Shown: positions 1 to 8,848 of the stretch, in pieces | How positions within the stretch are numbered: position 1 is the first letter of the stretch | How the letters are laid out: the number at the start of each line of letters is the position of its first letter | Source: Alphaproteobacteria bacterium | Lineage (GTDB): Bacteria; Pseudomonadota; Alphaproteobacteria; Acetobacterales; Acetobacteraceae | Assembly: GCA_016869735.1 (NCBI GenBank) | Contig: VGDL01000021.1 | Coordinates: forward strand, 1 to 55,653 | Direction of reading: 5' to 3' | Length of the DNA: 55,653 bases | Made by a program: the position numbers and the translations under genes | The notes under the pieces: generated by a model | Databases searched by the model: none | What the model was told of the DNA's origin: nothing | The model's input: only the letters and a program-made list of their open reading frames with translations

Positions 1-1
1 C

Positions 2-1006
2 ATGGCGGCCAAGGCTGGGCTTTCCATGGCGATTGGCGCCTTTTTTGCCGGGTTGTTGCTGGCCGAAACCGAATATCGCCGCGCGGTGCAAGCCGCGATT
101 GAACCCTTCAAGGGCCTGCTACTGGGCATTTTCTTCTTCAGCGTGGGCATGAGCATTGATTTCCGGGAAGTGGCGAAGGAACCGGTGCTGCTGCTGGGGC
201 TGGCTTTCGGCTTGGTGTTGCTCAAGGCCGGCATTGTCTATGGGCTGGCGCGCTATTTCGCGCTGACGCCGGCGGCGGCCTTGGAATCGGCGCTGCTGCT
301 TGGGCCTGGCGGCGAGTTTGCTTTCGTCGGGATTGGGCTCGCGACCGGCTTGGCGCTCATTGAACCAGGCCTCGCCGGCTTCATCCTGGCCGCGATCAGC
401 CTGACCATGGCGATGCTGCCCTTGCTTTCGGCGCTGGCCCGGCGCCTGGCGCCCTTGCTGGAAGAAGCCCGGCCCAAGGACCCGGCGCTTGAGGCTCTGC
501 CAGGGGCGCAGCAGGGCCATGCCATCATCATCGGCTATGGCCGTGTCGGCAAAACCGTGGCCGCGTTGCTGCGTCAGCATGGGCTGAGCCAGATCGCGGT
601 GGATAATGACCCTGCCACGGTCTCTCGTGCCCGCCGCGCGGGGGAGGAAGTTTTCTTCGGCGATGCCGCGCGCCCGGCTTTTTTGCAGGCCTGTGGTCTG
701 GCCGCGGCGCGGAGTGTCATCATCACCATCAGCGTCACGCCGCAGATGGACCAGATCATCGCCGCCATCCGTTCGCTACGGCCCGATCTACCGATCATTT
801 CCCGCGCGCGGGATGCGGCGCATGCGCGCCACCTTTATGCGCAGGGCGTGAGTGAGACGGTGCCGGAGACGATTGAAGCGAGCCTGCAGTTATCCGAGGC
901 GGCTTTGGTATCGCTTGGCGTGCCGATGGGGCGCGTGATTGCCTCCATCCACCAAAAACGCGCTGATTTCGCTGAGGAATTGCGCAGCGCCGCGCGGGGC
1001 ACTTAA
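2..1006 (+). CDS. KefB/KefC-type monovalent cation:proton antiporter (CPA2), 5'-truncated
   Basis: This is the C-terminal 334 residues of a CPA2 antiporter; the true start lies before the window. The first ~150 residues are hydrophobic membrane segments containing the family segment GPGGEFAFVGIG (around residue 100). A short linker leads to a cytoplasmic TrkA-N/RCK Rossmann domain beginning at about residue 173 (IIIGYGRVGKTVAALL, with the GxGxxG nucleotide-binding loop). Family knowledge: these proteins exchange K+ or Na+ for H+ in the inner membrane and are gated by NAD(H) or glutathione adducts bound to the RCK domain. The next gene, gatB, is convergent and ends 19 bp away. Which cation is transported cannot be told from this fragment. 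Confidence 0.9.
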   Translation: MAAKAGLSMAIGAFFAGLLLAETEYRRAVQAAIEPFKGLLLGIFFFSVGMSIDFREVAKEPVLLLGLAFGLVLLKAGIVYGLARYFALTPAAALESALLLGPGGEFAFVGIGLATGLALIEPGLAGFILAAISLTMAMLPLLSALARRLAPLLEEARPKDPALEALPGAQQGHAIIIGYGRVGKTVAALLRQHGLSQIAVDNDPATVSRARRAGEEVFFGDAARPAFLQACGLAAARSVIITISVTPQMDQIIAAIRSLRPDLPIISRARDAAHARHLYAQGVSETVPETIEASLQLSEAALVSLGVPMGRVIASIHQKRADFAEELRSAARGT

Positions 1007-1025
1007 CCCCGCGCAACGCGCGTTT

Positions 1026-2477
1026 TCACGAAAGCTTCTGCTTCAGCACATCATTGACCAGTGCAGGATTGCCCTTGCCCTGCATGGCCTTCATGGTCTG
1101 GCCGACAAAGAAGCCAAACAGCTTATCCTTGCCGGATTTGTATTCCGCGACCTTATCGGCATTGGCAGCCAGCACCTGGTCAATCACCGCCTCAATCGCG
1201 CCGGTATCCGTTACCTGCTTCAGGCCGCGTTCTTCCACAATGGCGCCCGGCGCACGGCCGGTTTCCACCATGGCTTCAAAAACTTCCTTGGCGAGCTTCC
1301 CGGAAAGCGTGCCATCCGCCATCAGATCCAATAGCGCACCAAGATCAGCGGCACTGACCGGCGGTTCCGCGATGGAGGTTTTAGTACGGTTGATGGCGGC
1401 GAAAAGATCACCCATCACCCAATTCGCCGCCTGCTTCGCATCCCGCCCCTTGGCAACCGTTTCGTAATAGGCAGCGGTTTCGCGTTCCAGCGTCAGCACA
1501 TGCGCGTCATAGGGCGTGATGCCGTAATCGCGCACATAGCGTGCGCGGCGCTGATCCGGCAGTTCCGGCAAGGCGGCCTTCAGGCTTTCCACAAACGCCG
1601 CATCAATCACCAAGGGCGGCAAATCCGGGTCCGGGAAATAGCGGTAATCATGCGCATCTTCCTTGGACCGCATGGACCGCGTTATGCCGCGCCCCGTATC
1701 AAACAGCCGCGTTTCCTGATCCACCGTGCCGCCTGATTCCCAAACCTCAATCTGCCGGCGCGCTTCGGCTTCCACCGCCTGCATGACAAAGCGGATGGAA
1801 TTGACATTCTTCACTTCGCAGCGCGTGCGAAAATCCTCGCCCGCCTTGCGGACGGAAACATTCACATCGGCCCGCATCGAGCCTTCATCCATATTGCCAT
1901 CGCAAGTGCCCAAATAGCGCATGATCTGGCGAAGCTTCGTCAGATAGGCGCCGGCTTCCTCCGGGCTCCGCATATCGGGTTCCGAGACAATTTCCATCAG
2001 CGCCACACCGGAACGGTTGAGGTCAATGAAGGATTTTGTCGGGTGCTGGTCATGCTGGGATTTCCCGGCATCCTGTTCCAGATGGAGCCGCGTAATGCCG
2101 ATGGTTTTGGTGCTGCCATCGGCCAATTCAATGTCAATCGCGCCTTCCCCGATAATGGGATGCGCGTATTGGCTGATCTGATAACCCTGCGGCAGATCGG
2201 CATAGAAGTAATTCTTGCGATCAAAGCGCGACCAGAGATTGACCTTGGCATTCAAGCCAAGCCCAGTACGCACGGCCTGCGCCATGCATTCGCGGTTGAT
2301 CACCGGCAACATGCCGGGGAAGCCCGCATCAATGAAGGAAACCTGTGCATTGGGTTCCGCGCCGAAAGCCGTCGCTGCGCCGGAAAACAGCTTGGCGTTG
2401 GACGTGACCTGGGCATGAACTTCAAGCCCAATCACCAATTCCCATGGGCCGCTTTCGCCCTCGATCGTGTAGCTCAT
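1026..2477 (-). CDS. gatB: Asp-tRNA(Asn)/Glu-tRNA(Gln) amidotransferase subunit B
   Basis: GatB, 483 aa, full length for the family. It binds the mischarged tRNA and activates the Glu (or Asp) carboxyl with ATP so that ammonia from GatA can form Gln-tRNA or Asn-tRNA in the cytoplasm. The N-terminal kinase-like core has the family segments [12 protein letters not shown] (residues 12-23) and [20 protein letters not shown]. The C-terminal YqeY/tail domain ends in [14 protein letters not shown]. Its start overlaps the gatA stop by 4 bp, so gatC-gatA-gatB is one translationally coupled operon. Presence of GatCAB implies an indirect route to Gln-tRNA, as in most Alphaproteobacteria. Confidence 0.97.
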   Translation of the reverse strand: MSYTIEGESGPWELVIGLEVHAQVTSNAKLFSGAATAFGAEPNAQVSFIDAGFPGMLPVINRECMAQAVRTGLGLNAKVNLWSRFDRKNYFYADLPQGYQISQYAHPIIGEGAIDIELADGSTKTIGITRLHLEQDAGKSQHDQHPTKSFIDLNRSGVALMEIVSEPDMRSPEEAGAYLTKLRQIMRYLGTCDGNMDEGSMRADVNVSVRKAGEDFRTRCEVKNVNSIRFVMQAVEAEARRQIEVWESGGTVDQETRLFDTGRGITRSMRSKEDAHDYRYFPDPDLPPLVIDAAFVESLKAALPELPDQRRARYVRDYGITPYDAHVLTLERETAAYYETVAKGRDAKQAANWVMGDLFAAINRTKTSIAEPPVSAADLGALLDLMADGTLSGKLAKEVFEAMVETGRAPGAIVEERGLKQVTDTGAIEAVIDQVLAANADKVAEYKSGKDKLFGFFVGQTMKAMQGKGNPALVNDVLKQKLS

Positions 2478-3961
2478 GCGCCTGCCCTCATTGCTGGCAC
2501 TGCCTTGAAATCGGCGGCGCGTTCCAAGGCCGCACCCACCGCGAAAACCGTTTCCTCATCAAAGGCGCGGCCAATCACCTGCAAGCCGAGCGGCAGGCCC
2601 TGATGATCAAGCCCTGTCGGCAGCGCCAGGCCCGGCAGACCGGCCAGATTGGCGGTGACAGTGAAGACATCATTCAAATACATCTTCACCGGGTCATCGG
2701 TATTCTCACCCTCGGCAAAGGCGGCTGATGGCGTCGCCGGTGTGACAATCGCGTCCACCTTGGCCCAGGCCGCGTCAAAATCACCTGCGATCAGGGCACG
2801 GATTTTTTGCGCCTTCAGGTAATAGGCATCGTAATAACCGGCACTCAACACATAGGTGCCGATCATGATGCGCCGGCGCACTTCCGCGCCAAACCCCTCG
2901 GCCCGCGTGCGTTCATACAAATCCCGCAGGTCGCTATCCTTCTCCGCCACGCGCAGGCCAAAGCGCACGCCATCATAACGCGCCAGATTGGAAGAAGCCT
3001 CAGCCGGGGCCACGATGTAATAAGTGGGCAGCGCGTATTTCGTGTGCGGCAGGGAGATATCCACAATCTCCGCCCCCGCATCGCGCAGCCAATCCAGCCC
3101 CTGACGCCAGAGCTTTTCAATCTCCGCCGGCATGCCATCCAGCCGATATTCGCGCGGCACGCCAATGCGCAGCCCCTTCACACTCCGCGCACACGCCGCG
3201 GCGAAATCCGGCACGGGTTGATTAGCGCTGGTGGAATCCTTTGGGTCATGCCCGGCCATGGAGCGCAACAAAATGGCGCAATCTTCCACCGTGCGCGCAA
3301 AGGGGCCGGCCTGATCCAAGGAAGACGCAAAGGCCACAATGCCAAAGCGCGAACAGCGCCCATAGGTCGGCTTGATGCCGGTAATGCCGCAAAACGCTGC
3401 CGGCTGACGGATGGAACCGCCCGTATCCGTCCCCGTCGCGCCAAGCGCCATACGCGCTGCCACCGCCGCCGCCGAACCACCGGAAGACCCGCCCGGCACC
3501 AGCCGCGCAGCGGGGTCATTCTTGCGCTGCCAAGGGTTCAGCACACCGCCATAGGCCGAGGTCAAATTCGATGACCCCATCGCGAATTCATCCAGATTGG
3601 CCTTGCCCAGAAACACCGCACCATCGCGCTTCAACTGCGCGGTCACGGTGCTTTCATAAGGCGGGATGAAATTGCCAAGGATTTTGGACCCTGCCGTGGT
3701 GCGCACAGCTTCCGTGCAGAACAGATCCTTGATCGCGAGTGGAATGCCCTCAAGTGGCCCCGCCTCACCGCGCTTGCGGCGCGCATCGGAAGCGCGCGCC
3801 GCCTCCAGCGCCTGTTCGCTTGTGGTGGTGATGAAGGCATTGAGCTTCGGGTTCAGCGCTTCAACCGCCGCCACATGGGCGCGGGTCAATTCCTCGGCGC
3901 TGATCGCGCCCTCATTCAGCGCGGCGAGGGCGCCCGCGAGGGTAAAATCGGTCGGATGCAT
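2474..3961 (-). CDS. gatA: Asp-tRNA(Asn)/Glu-tRNA(Gln) amidotransferase subunit A
   Basis: GatA, 495 aa, is the glutaminase of the amidotransferase. It belongs to the amidase-signature family and releases ammonia that is channelled to GatB. The catalytic Ser-cisSer-Lys triad is readable: Lys78 in LAIKDLF, Ser159 in GGSSGGS, and Ser183 in [11 protein letters not shown]. The 24-residue gap between the two serines is normal for GatA. The start overlaps the gatC stop by 1 bp and the end overlaps the gatB start by 4 bp. Nothing unusual is seen. Confidence 0.97.
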   Translation of the reverse strand: MHPTDFTLAGALAALNEGAISAEELTRAHVAAVEALNPKLNAFITTTSEQALEAARASDARRKRGEAGPLEGIPLAIKDLFCTEAVRTTAGSKILGNFIPPYESTVTAQLKRDGAVFLGKANLDEFAMGSSNLTSAYGGVLNPWQRKNDPAARLVPGGSSGGSAAAVAARMALGATGTDTGGSIRQPAAFCGITGIKPTYGRCSRFGIVAFASSLDQAGPFARTVEDCAILLRSMAGHDPKDSTSANQPVPDFAAACARSVKGLRIGVPREYRLDGMPAEIEKLWRQGLDWLRDAGAEIVDISLPHTKYALPTYYIVAPAEASSNLARYDGVRFGLRVAEKDSDLRDLYERTRAEGFGAEVRRRIMIGTYVLSAGYYDAYYLKAQKIRALIAGDFDAAWAKVDAIVTPATPSAAFAEGENTDDPVKMYLNDVFTVTANLAGLPGLALPTGLDHQGLPLGLQVIGRAFDEETVFAVGAALERAADFKAVPAMRAGA

Positions 3962-4257
3962 TATTCCACCACCTTCGGCACGCCGAAATATTCGCCCTCT
4001 CGGTCCGGGGCATTGGCCAGCACGGCCTCGGCCTGGTCGCCATCAGTCACCACATCATCGCGCATCGGCATGGCAGCCGCGCCGCCAGGCGTGCCGCCGG
4101 CCATGGGCGCGACACCTTCGGTGTTGACGGCCTGGAGCTGTTCAATCCAGCCCAGAATGCCGTTCAGCTCACCCTGCACGCGGGCGATATCCTGTTCTTC
4201 AAGGCGCAGCCGGGCCAAGGCCGCAACGCGCCGGACGGTGGCGGTGTCTAGGGACAT
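3961..4257 (-). CDS. gatC: Asp-tRNA(Asn)/Glu-tRNA(Gln) amidotransferase subunit C
   Basis: GatC, 98 aa, is the small stabilising subunit that wraps around the GatA-GatB interface. The sequence has the family pattern: an N-terminal helical pair ([21 protein letters not shown]), an extended middle with the PMRDDV segment, and the C-terminal [12 protein letters not shown] that docks on the partners. It is the first gene of the gatCAB operon. Only 47 bp separate it from the divergent ruvX, so both promoters must sit in or overlap that gap. Confidence 0.95.
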   Translation of the reverse strand: MSLDTATVRRVAALARLRLEEQDIARVQGELNGILGWIEQLQAVNTEGVAPMAGGTPGGAAAMPMRDDVVTDGDQAEAVLANAPDREGEYFGVPKVVE

Positions 4258-4304
4258 GAAATCACTACTTCCCGGAAAAAGAGCGGCGGACCATAAGGCC
4301 CCCG

Positions 4305-4775
4305 ATGCCTATCATCAACCTGACCGATTTGCGCGCTGCGCTCCCCCGCCATTCCCGGCTGATCGGCCTTGATCCGGGGGAAAAGACCGTGGGCGTGGCG
4401 CTGAGTGATGTCTCGCTGATGTTGGCGAGCCCCTATGGTAGCCTCAAGCGCGGGAAATTGATGGCCATGGCCGCCGAAATCAAGGCGATTGCCGCCAAGG
4501 AAGGCGTGGGCGGGCTGGTGGTCGGCCTGCCGCTTGGCCTGGATGGGTCCTTCGGCCCGGCGGCGCAGGCGGCGCGGGATTGGGCGCGGTCGCTTTCGGA
4601 TGCCGTTGGTCTGCCCGCCGCGCTTTGGGATGAAAGGCTTTCATCGGCGGCGGTGAACCGCATGATGGTGGGGGAAGCCGATCTCAGCCGCGGCAAAAGG
4701 GCAGCATCGGTGGACAAGGCGGCGGCGGCATGGATGCTACAGTCTGCGTTGGACGCAACGCGGGGCCAGGCGTGA
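4305..4775 (+). CDS. ruvX: RuvX/YqgF-type pre-16S rRNA nuclease / Holliday junction resolvase-like protein
   Basis: This 156-aa RNase H-fold nuclease belongs to the YqgF/RuvX family. Members are implicated in 5' maturation of 16S rRNA and have been proposed as Holliday junction resolvases. The acidic metal ligands are in place: Asp23 (IGLDPGEKTVGVALSD), the WDERLSS motif with Asp109/Glu110, and Asp137 (VDKAAAAWML). It leads the plus-strand run ruvX-pyrB-pyrC'-plsY-dprA-topA-rnr and is divergent from gatC. Confidence 0.93.
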   Translation: MPIINLTDLRAALPRHSRLIGLDPGEKTVGVALSDVSLMLASPYGSLKRGKLMAMAAEIKAIAAKEGVGGLVVGLPLGLDGSFGPAAQAARDWARSLSDAVGLPAALWDERLSSAAVNRMMVGEADLSRGKRAASVDKAAAAWMLQSALDATRGQA

Positions 4776-4833
4776 TGGGGCGCGCCTTGGCCGGGTCTGG
4801 CCATCCCCGCCCCGGGGCGGCTAGAAAGGGTGC

Positions 4834-5769
4834 GTGACCTATCCCCGCAAACACCTCCTCGCCATTGAGGGTCTTGAACCGCCGCATCTCGCGGATTTGC
4901 TGGACCTGGCGGAATCCTACGCGCTGCTTAATCGCAGTGGCAAAACCCAGCGAGACCTGTTGAAGGGCCGCACGCTGATCAATCTGTTTTTTGAGGACAG
5001 CACGCGCACGCGGACAAGTTTTGAACTGGCGGGCAAGCGCTTGGGTGCTGATGTCATCAATATGTCGGTCAGCACCTCCAGCGTGAATAAGGGTGAGACG
5101 CTGCTGGATACCGCCAGCACGTTGAATGCGATGCATTGCGATTTGCTGGTGGTGCGCCATGGGCAATCCGGCGCGCCTTCGCTGCTGAGCCAGAAGGTGG
5201 ATGCGGCGGTGATCAATGCGGGCGATGGCACGCATGAACACCCGACCCAGGCGCTATTGGATGCACTCACCATCCGCCGCCATAAGGGCCGGCTTGAAGG
5301 GTTGGTGGTCGCGATTTGCGGCGATATCGCCCATTCGCGCGTGGCACGCTCCAACATGCATCTGCTGACCACTATGGGCAGCCGCGTGCGCGTGGTGGGG
5401 CCGCCAACCCTGATCCCGGCAGAGTCCGCGCGCCTGGGCGTGGAGGTCTTCCACGACATGAAGGCCGGGCTTGCCGGCGCTGATGTTGTGATGATGCTGC
5501 GCCTGCAACGCGAACGCATGTCGGGCGGGATGGTGCCTTCTGCGCGGGAGTTTTTTCGCTTCTACGGGCTTGATGCGGAAAAGCTGGCGCACGCCAAGCC
5601 GGATTCGATTGTGATGCACCCAGGCCCGATGAATCGCGGCGTCGAGATTGACAGCGCCATCGCGGATCACCTGACACGCAGCGTGATTGGTGAACAGGTG
5701 GAAATGGGGGTCGCCTGCCGGATGGCGGTGCTGGATATGCTTTCCCGCCAATTGCCGCGGAACCGTTGA
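4834..5769 (+). CDS. pyrB: Aspartate carbamoyltransferase catalytic subunit
   Basis: ATCase, 311 aa, joins carbamoyl phosphate and aspartate to give N-carbamoyl-aspartate, the committed step of pyrimidine synthesis. The carbamoyl-phosphate site STRTRTSFE is at residues 56-64, Lys86 of the 80s loop follows STSSVN, and HPTQALLD starts at 136. The start is GTG at 4834, preceded by AGAAAGGG. The stop lies 2 bp before the ATG of the dihydroorotase-like gene. No pyrI is present. A PyrB directly followed by an HxH-less PyrC homologue resembles the PyrB-PyrC' holoenzymes of Pseudomonas, in which the second protein is structural. Confidence 0.96.
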   Translation: MTYPRKHLLAIEGLEPPHLADLLDLAESYALLNRSGKTQRDLLKGRTLINLFFEDSTRTRTSFELAGKRLGADVINMSVSTSSVNKGETLLDTASTLNAMHCDLLVVRHGQSGAPSLLSQKVDAAVINAGDGTHEHPTQALLDALTIRRHKGRLEGLVVAICGDIAHSRVARSNMHLLTTMGSRVRVVGPPTLIPAESARLGVEVFHDMKAGLAGADVVMMLRLQRERMSGGMVPSAREFFRFYGLDAEKLAHAKPDSIVMHPGPMNRGVEIDSAIADHLTRSVIGEQVEMGVACRMAVLDMLSRQLPRNR

Positions 5770-5771
5770 GC

Positions 5772-7049
5772 ATGGCTGACACACTCATCACCAAGGCCCG
5801 CCTGCTTGACCCTGCCTCTGGCCTTGATGCGCCGGGCGCTTTGCTGATCCGTGATGGGCTGATCGCCGATTGCGGCGCTGGCTTGACCGCGCCGGAAGGT
5901 GCCACGGTGGTGGATGCCGCCGGCTCTTGCCTCGCCCCCGGCTTGATTGATTTGCGCGCCAATCTTGGCGAACCGGGGGCTGAGCATCGGGAAACCATTG
6001 CCTCCGCCGCGCAAGCTGCTGCTGCGGGGGGCATCACCACCATTTGCGTGCTGCCGGATACTGACCCTGCATTGGATGATCCCGCGCTGATTTCCTTCAT
6101 TGCACGGCGCGGTGAGGCGACGGGTTCGGTTACCCTGCTGCCCTATGGCGCGGCGACGGCGGGCTGTGCCGGCAAGGAATTGGCCGAATACGGCCTGCTC
6201 CGCGAAGCCGGCGCCATTGCCTTTACCGATGGGGTGCGTGCCATCGCCTCGGCGCGCACCATGCGGCTTGCGCTGTCTTACGCGCGCGCCTTTGGCGCCT
6301 TCATTGTGCAGCACCCGGAAGAACCGAGCCTGGCTGCCGGCGGTGCCGCAACCGAAGGCGAATTGGCCACGCGCCTTGGCCTGCCCGGCATTACGCCTGC
6401 GGCGGAAGCCATGTTGGTAGCGCGCGATATCGCACTCGCGCGGATCACGGGTGGGCATGTGCATTTCGCGCATGTCTCAACGGCCGCCGCGCTCGATCTG
6501 ATCCGGGCCGCCAAGGCTGAGGGGCTGGCGGTCACCTGCGATACCGCGCCGCCCTATTTTGATTTGAACGAAACGGCGATTGGCGATTACCGGACCTATG
6601 CCAAGCTCTCCCCACCGCTGCGGACGGAGATGGATCGGCAAGCGGTGGTGGCTGCCCTGGTTGATGGCACGATTGACGCCATCGCCTCAGACCATCAACC
6701 GCGCGATGCCGATGACAAGCGCTTGCCTTTTGCGCAGGCCGAAGCGGGCGGCGCGGGCTTGGTCACACTTCTGGGCGTGACGCTAGCGCGTGTGCATGCG
6801 GGGGATGTGCCGATGCTCACCGCGCTTGGGCTGCTGACCGCGCGGCCCGCAACCTTGCTCGATCTGCCGCAGGGCAGGCTGGTGAAGGGTGCGCCGGCGG
6901 ATTTGGTGCTTTTCCATCCCGATCGCGGGTGGAAGGTTGAAGCCGGCAAGCTGCCGGGCAAGGCGCAGAACTCGCCCTTTGATGGTCGCGCCCTGGAAGG
7001 CCGGGTGCTGGGCACCTGGAAAGCCGGGCGGCGCGTATTCGGGGGCTGA
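5772..7049 (+). CDS. pyrC: Dihydroorotase-like protein PyrC' (probably non-catalytic ATCase partner)
   Basis: This amidohydrolase-fold protein, 425 aa from the ATG at 5772, matches type I dihydroorotase over its whole length. The N-terminal zinc motif HxH is absent: where active enzymes read DLHVHLREPG, this one reads DLRANLGEPG, with Arg62 and Asn64 in place of both histidines. The other conserved positions remain: Asp153, His181, His234 (HFAHVS) and Asp307 (SDHQP). Family knowledge: HxH-less PyrC' proteins encoded next to pyrB in Pseudomonas are inactive and needed for ATCase assembly. By inference the working dihydroorotase is encoded elsewhere. The ORF can be extended to a TTG at 5766, but the ATG fits better. 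Confidence 0.88.
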   Translation: MADTLITKARLLDPASGLDAPGALLIRDGLIADCGAGLTAPEGATVVDAAGSCLAPGLIDLRANLGEPGAEHRETIASAAQAAAAGGITTICVLPDTDPALDDPALISFIARRGEATGSVTLLPYGAATAGCAGKELAEYGLLREAGAIAFTDGVRAIASARTMRLALSYARAFGAFIVQHPEEPSLAAGGAATEGELATRLGLPGITPAAEAMLVARDIALARITGGHVHFAHVSTAAALDLIRAAKAEGLAVTCDTAPPYFDLNETAIGDYRTYAKLSPPLRTEMDRQAVVAALVDGTIDAIASDHQPRDADDKRLPFAQAEAGGAGLVTLLGVTLARVHAGDVPMLTALGLLTARPATLLDLPQGRLVKGAPADLVLFHPDRGWKVEAGKLPGKAQNSPFDGRALEGRVLGTWKAGRRVFGG

Positions 7050-7052
7050 GTC

Positions 7053-7658
7053 ATGGCTGAACATGCGGACAGCATTGCCTTCGTGATCGCGCTGCTGGGC
7101 GGATATCTGATCGGGTCCATCCCCTTCGGACTGCTGCTGACCAAGGCCGCAGGGCTTGGTGATATCCGCAAGGTCGGGTCCGGCAATATCGGGGCGACCA
7201 ATGTGTTGCGGACCGGCCGCAAGGGGCTGGCGGCGGCAACCCTGATCCTGGATGGGCTGAAGGGGGCGGTGGCGGTGTTGCTCGCGCGCTATTTCCTGGG
7301 GGATCAGGATTTGGTCGTGGGCACGGCGGCGGTGCTCGGGCATCTATTCCCCGTCTGGCTTGGCTTTCGCGGCGGCAAGGGGGTGGCGACCGGGCTTGGC
7401 GTGCTGCTGGCCGCTGCCTGGCCGGTGGGGCTTGCCTGCTGCGCCCTTTGGTTGGTGGCAGCCAAAATCCTGAAAATGTCATCAGCGGCGGCGCTCACGG
7501 CCTTTGCCGCCGCGCCGCTTTTCGCCCTAGTCCTGTCCAGCGCGGATCATGCGCTGATGGCGCTGCTCATCGCCGTGCTGGTGTTCTGGCGGCATGAGGC
7601 GAATATCCGCCGCCTGCTGGCGGGCACCGAACCGCGCATTGGCAAAACCGCCAAATAG
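7053..7658 (+). CDS. plsY: Glycerol-3-phosphate acyltransferase PlsY
   Basis: This 201-aa polytopic inner-membrane enzyme transfers an acyl group from acyl-phosphate to glycerol-3-phosphate, the first step of phospholipid synthesis. The family motifs are visible: the N-terminal segment [17 protein letters not shown] (first helix with the SIPFG loop), [17 protein letters not shown], and the [20 protein letters not shown] segment that binds phosphate/acyl donor. The ATG follows the pyrC' stop by 3 bp, so it is probably co-transcribed with it. Confidence 0.95.
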   Translation: MAEHADSIAFVIALLGGYLIGSIPFGLLLTKAAGLGDIRKVGSGNIGATNVLRTGRKGLAAATLILDGLKGAVAVLLARYFLGDQDLVVGTAAVLGHLFPVWLGFRGGKGVATGLGVLLAAAWPVGLACCALWLVAAKILKMSSAAALTAFAAAPLFALVLSSADHALMALLIAVLVFWRHEANIRRLLAGTEPRIGKTAK

Positions 7659-7712
7659 AAAAGCGATTTAGTATTTCCCGTATAGGTTGAATTGTGGCGT
7701 AGGGTTTCGCCT

Positions 7713-8837
7713 ATGCCCGCCGCCTCCCCCAGCCCTGCCGAAAGCCTATGCCTTTGGCGCATTGCAGAGACCGAGGGCATTGGCCCCATGGGCTTTCGCC
7801 GCCTGCTCGCCCGCCATGGCAGTGGCCGCGCGGCGCTGGAGGCTCTGCCCCGTCTTCTCGCCAAGCGCGAAACCCCGGCGCGCATCCCAAGCCTGGATGA
7901 GGCAAAGCGGGAAGCCGATGCCATGGCGAAGCTCGGTGCGCGCTTCATCTTTTGGGGCAGCACTGACTACCCGCCTTTGCTCGCCATGCTGCCCGATGCG
8001 CCGGCCATGCTCGCCGTGCAGGGCGATGCCGGTTTGCTGGCCCAAGTACCAAGCTTCGCCATTGTCGGCGCGCGCAATGCCTCGGCGGCCGGCCGGCGCA
8101 TCGCGGAAGACATTGCGAAGGCGCTGACCAAGGCCGGCGTATTGGTGATTTCCGGCTTGGCGCGCGGCGTGGATGCGGCGGCGCATCAGGGCGCGCTCCG
8201 CGCCGGGCCGACACTCGCCGTGCTGCCGGGCGGCTTGGATGTCGCCTATCCGCCGGAAAACGCTGCCCTGCAAAGCCGGATTGGCCGCGATGGCGCGCTG
8301 GTGGCGGAACATGCGCTTGGCACCGCGCCACTCGCGCGGCATTTCCCCAAGCGCAACCGCATCGTAGCCGGGCTTTCGCTTGGCGTGTTGGTGGTAGAAG
8401 CTGCGGAACGCTCCGGCACGCTGATTACCGCCCGCCTTGCTTTGGAAGCGGGGCGCGAGGTCTTCGCCATTCCCGGCAGCCCGCTTGACCCGCGCAGCCG
8501 CGGCGCCAATGACCTGATCCGCCAAGGCGCGCATTTGGTGGAATCAGCCGCCGATGTGCTGACGCACCTCCCCGAAGCCCCCCGTGATGCCCCGCTTTTT
8601 GCCCTGCCCAGCGCCCTGGAAGCGCCCATCCCCGAGAATGCACCGCCTGAGGCCACCCCCGGCGAATATGGCCAACTGATTGATTTGATTGGAATGGCAC
8701 CGATATCGGTTGACGATCTTCTCCGGCGCTGCCACCTCTCACCCCCCGCGCTCCAGGCGGCTTTGGCCGATCTGGAACTGGAAGGCCGGGTGGATATGCT
8801 GCCCGGCCATCGGGTAGCGCTATCGGGCAGAGGGTGA
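7713..8837 (+). CDS. dprA: DNA-processing protein DprA (Smf)
   Basis: DprA, 374 aa from the ATG at 7713 (a TTG 21 bp upstream is the longer alternative). It binds incoming single-stranded DNA and loads RecA during transformation. The Rossmann-like core is clear: IVGARNAS at about 117-124, SGLARGVDAAAH at 147-158, and a PKRNRIVAGLS segment. The C-terminal ~60 residues form a winged-helix/DML1-type domain (LIGMAPISVDDLLRRC...LELEGRVDMLPGHRVAL). The stop overlaps the region where topA begins. No other competence gene lies in the window. Confidence 0.95.
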   Translation: MPAASPSPAESLCLWRIAETEGIGPMGFRRLLARHGSGRAALEALPRLLAKRETPARIPSLDEAKREADAMAKLGARFIFWGSTDYPPLLAMLPDAPAMLAVQGDAGLLAQVPSFAIVGARNASAAGRRIAEDIAKALTKAGVLVISGLARGVDAAAHQGALRAGPTLAVLPGGLDVAYPPENAALQSRIGRDGALVAEHALGTAPLARHFPKRNRIVAGLSLGVLVVEAAERSGTLITARLALEAGREVFAIPGSPLDPRSRGANDLIRQGAHLVESAADVLTHLPEAPRDAPLFALPSALEAPIPENAPPEATPGEYGQLIDLIGMAPISVDDLLRRCHLSPPALQAALADLELEGRVDMLPGHRVALSGRG

Positions 8838-8848
8838 ATCGGGAAGGC

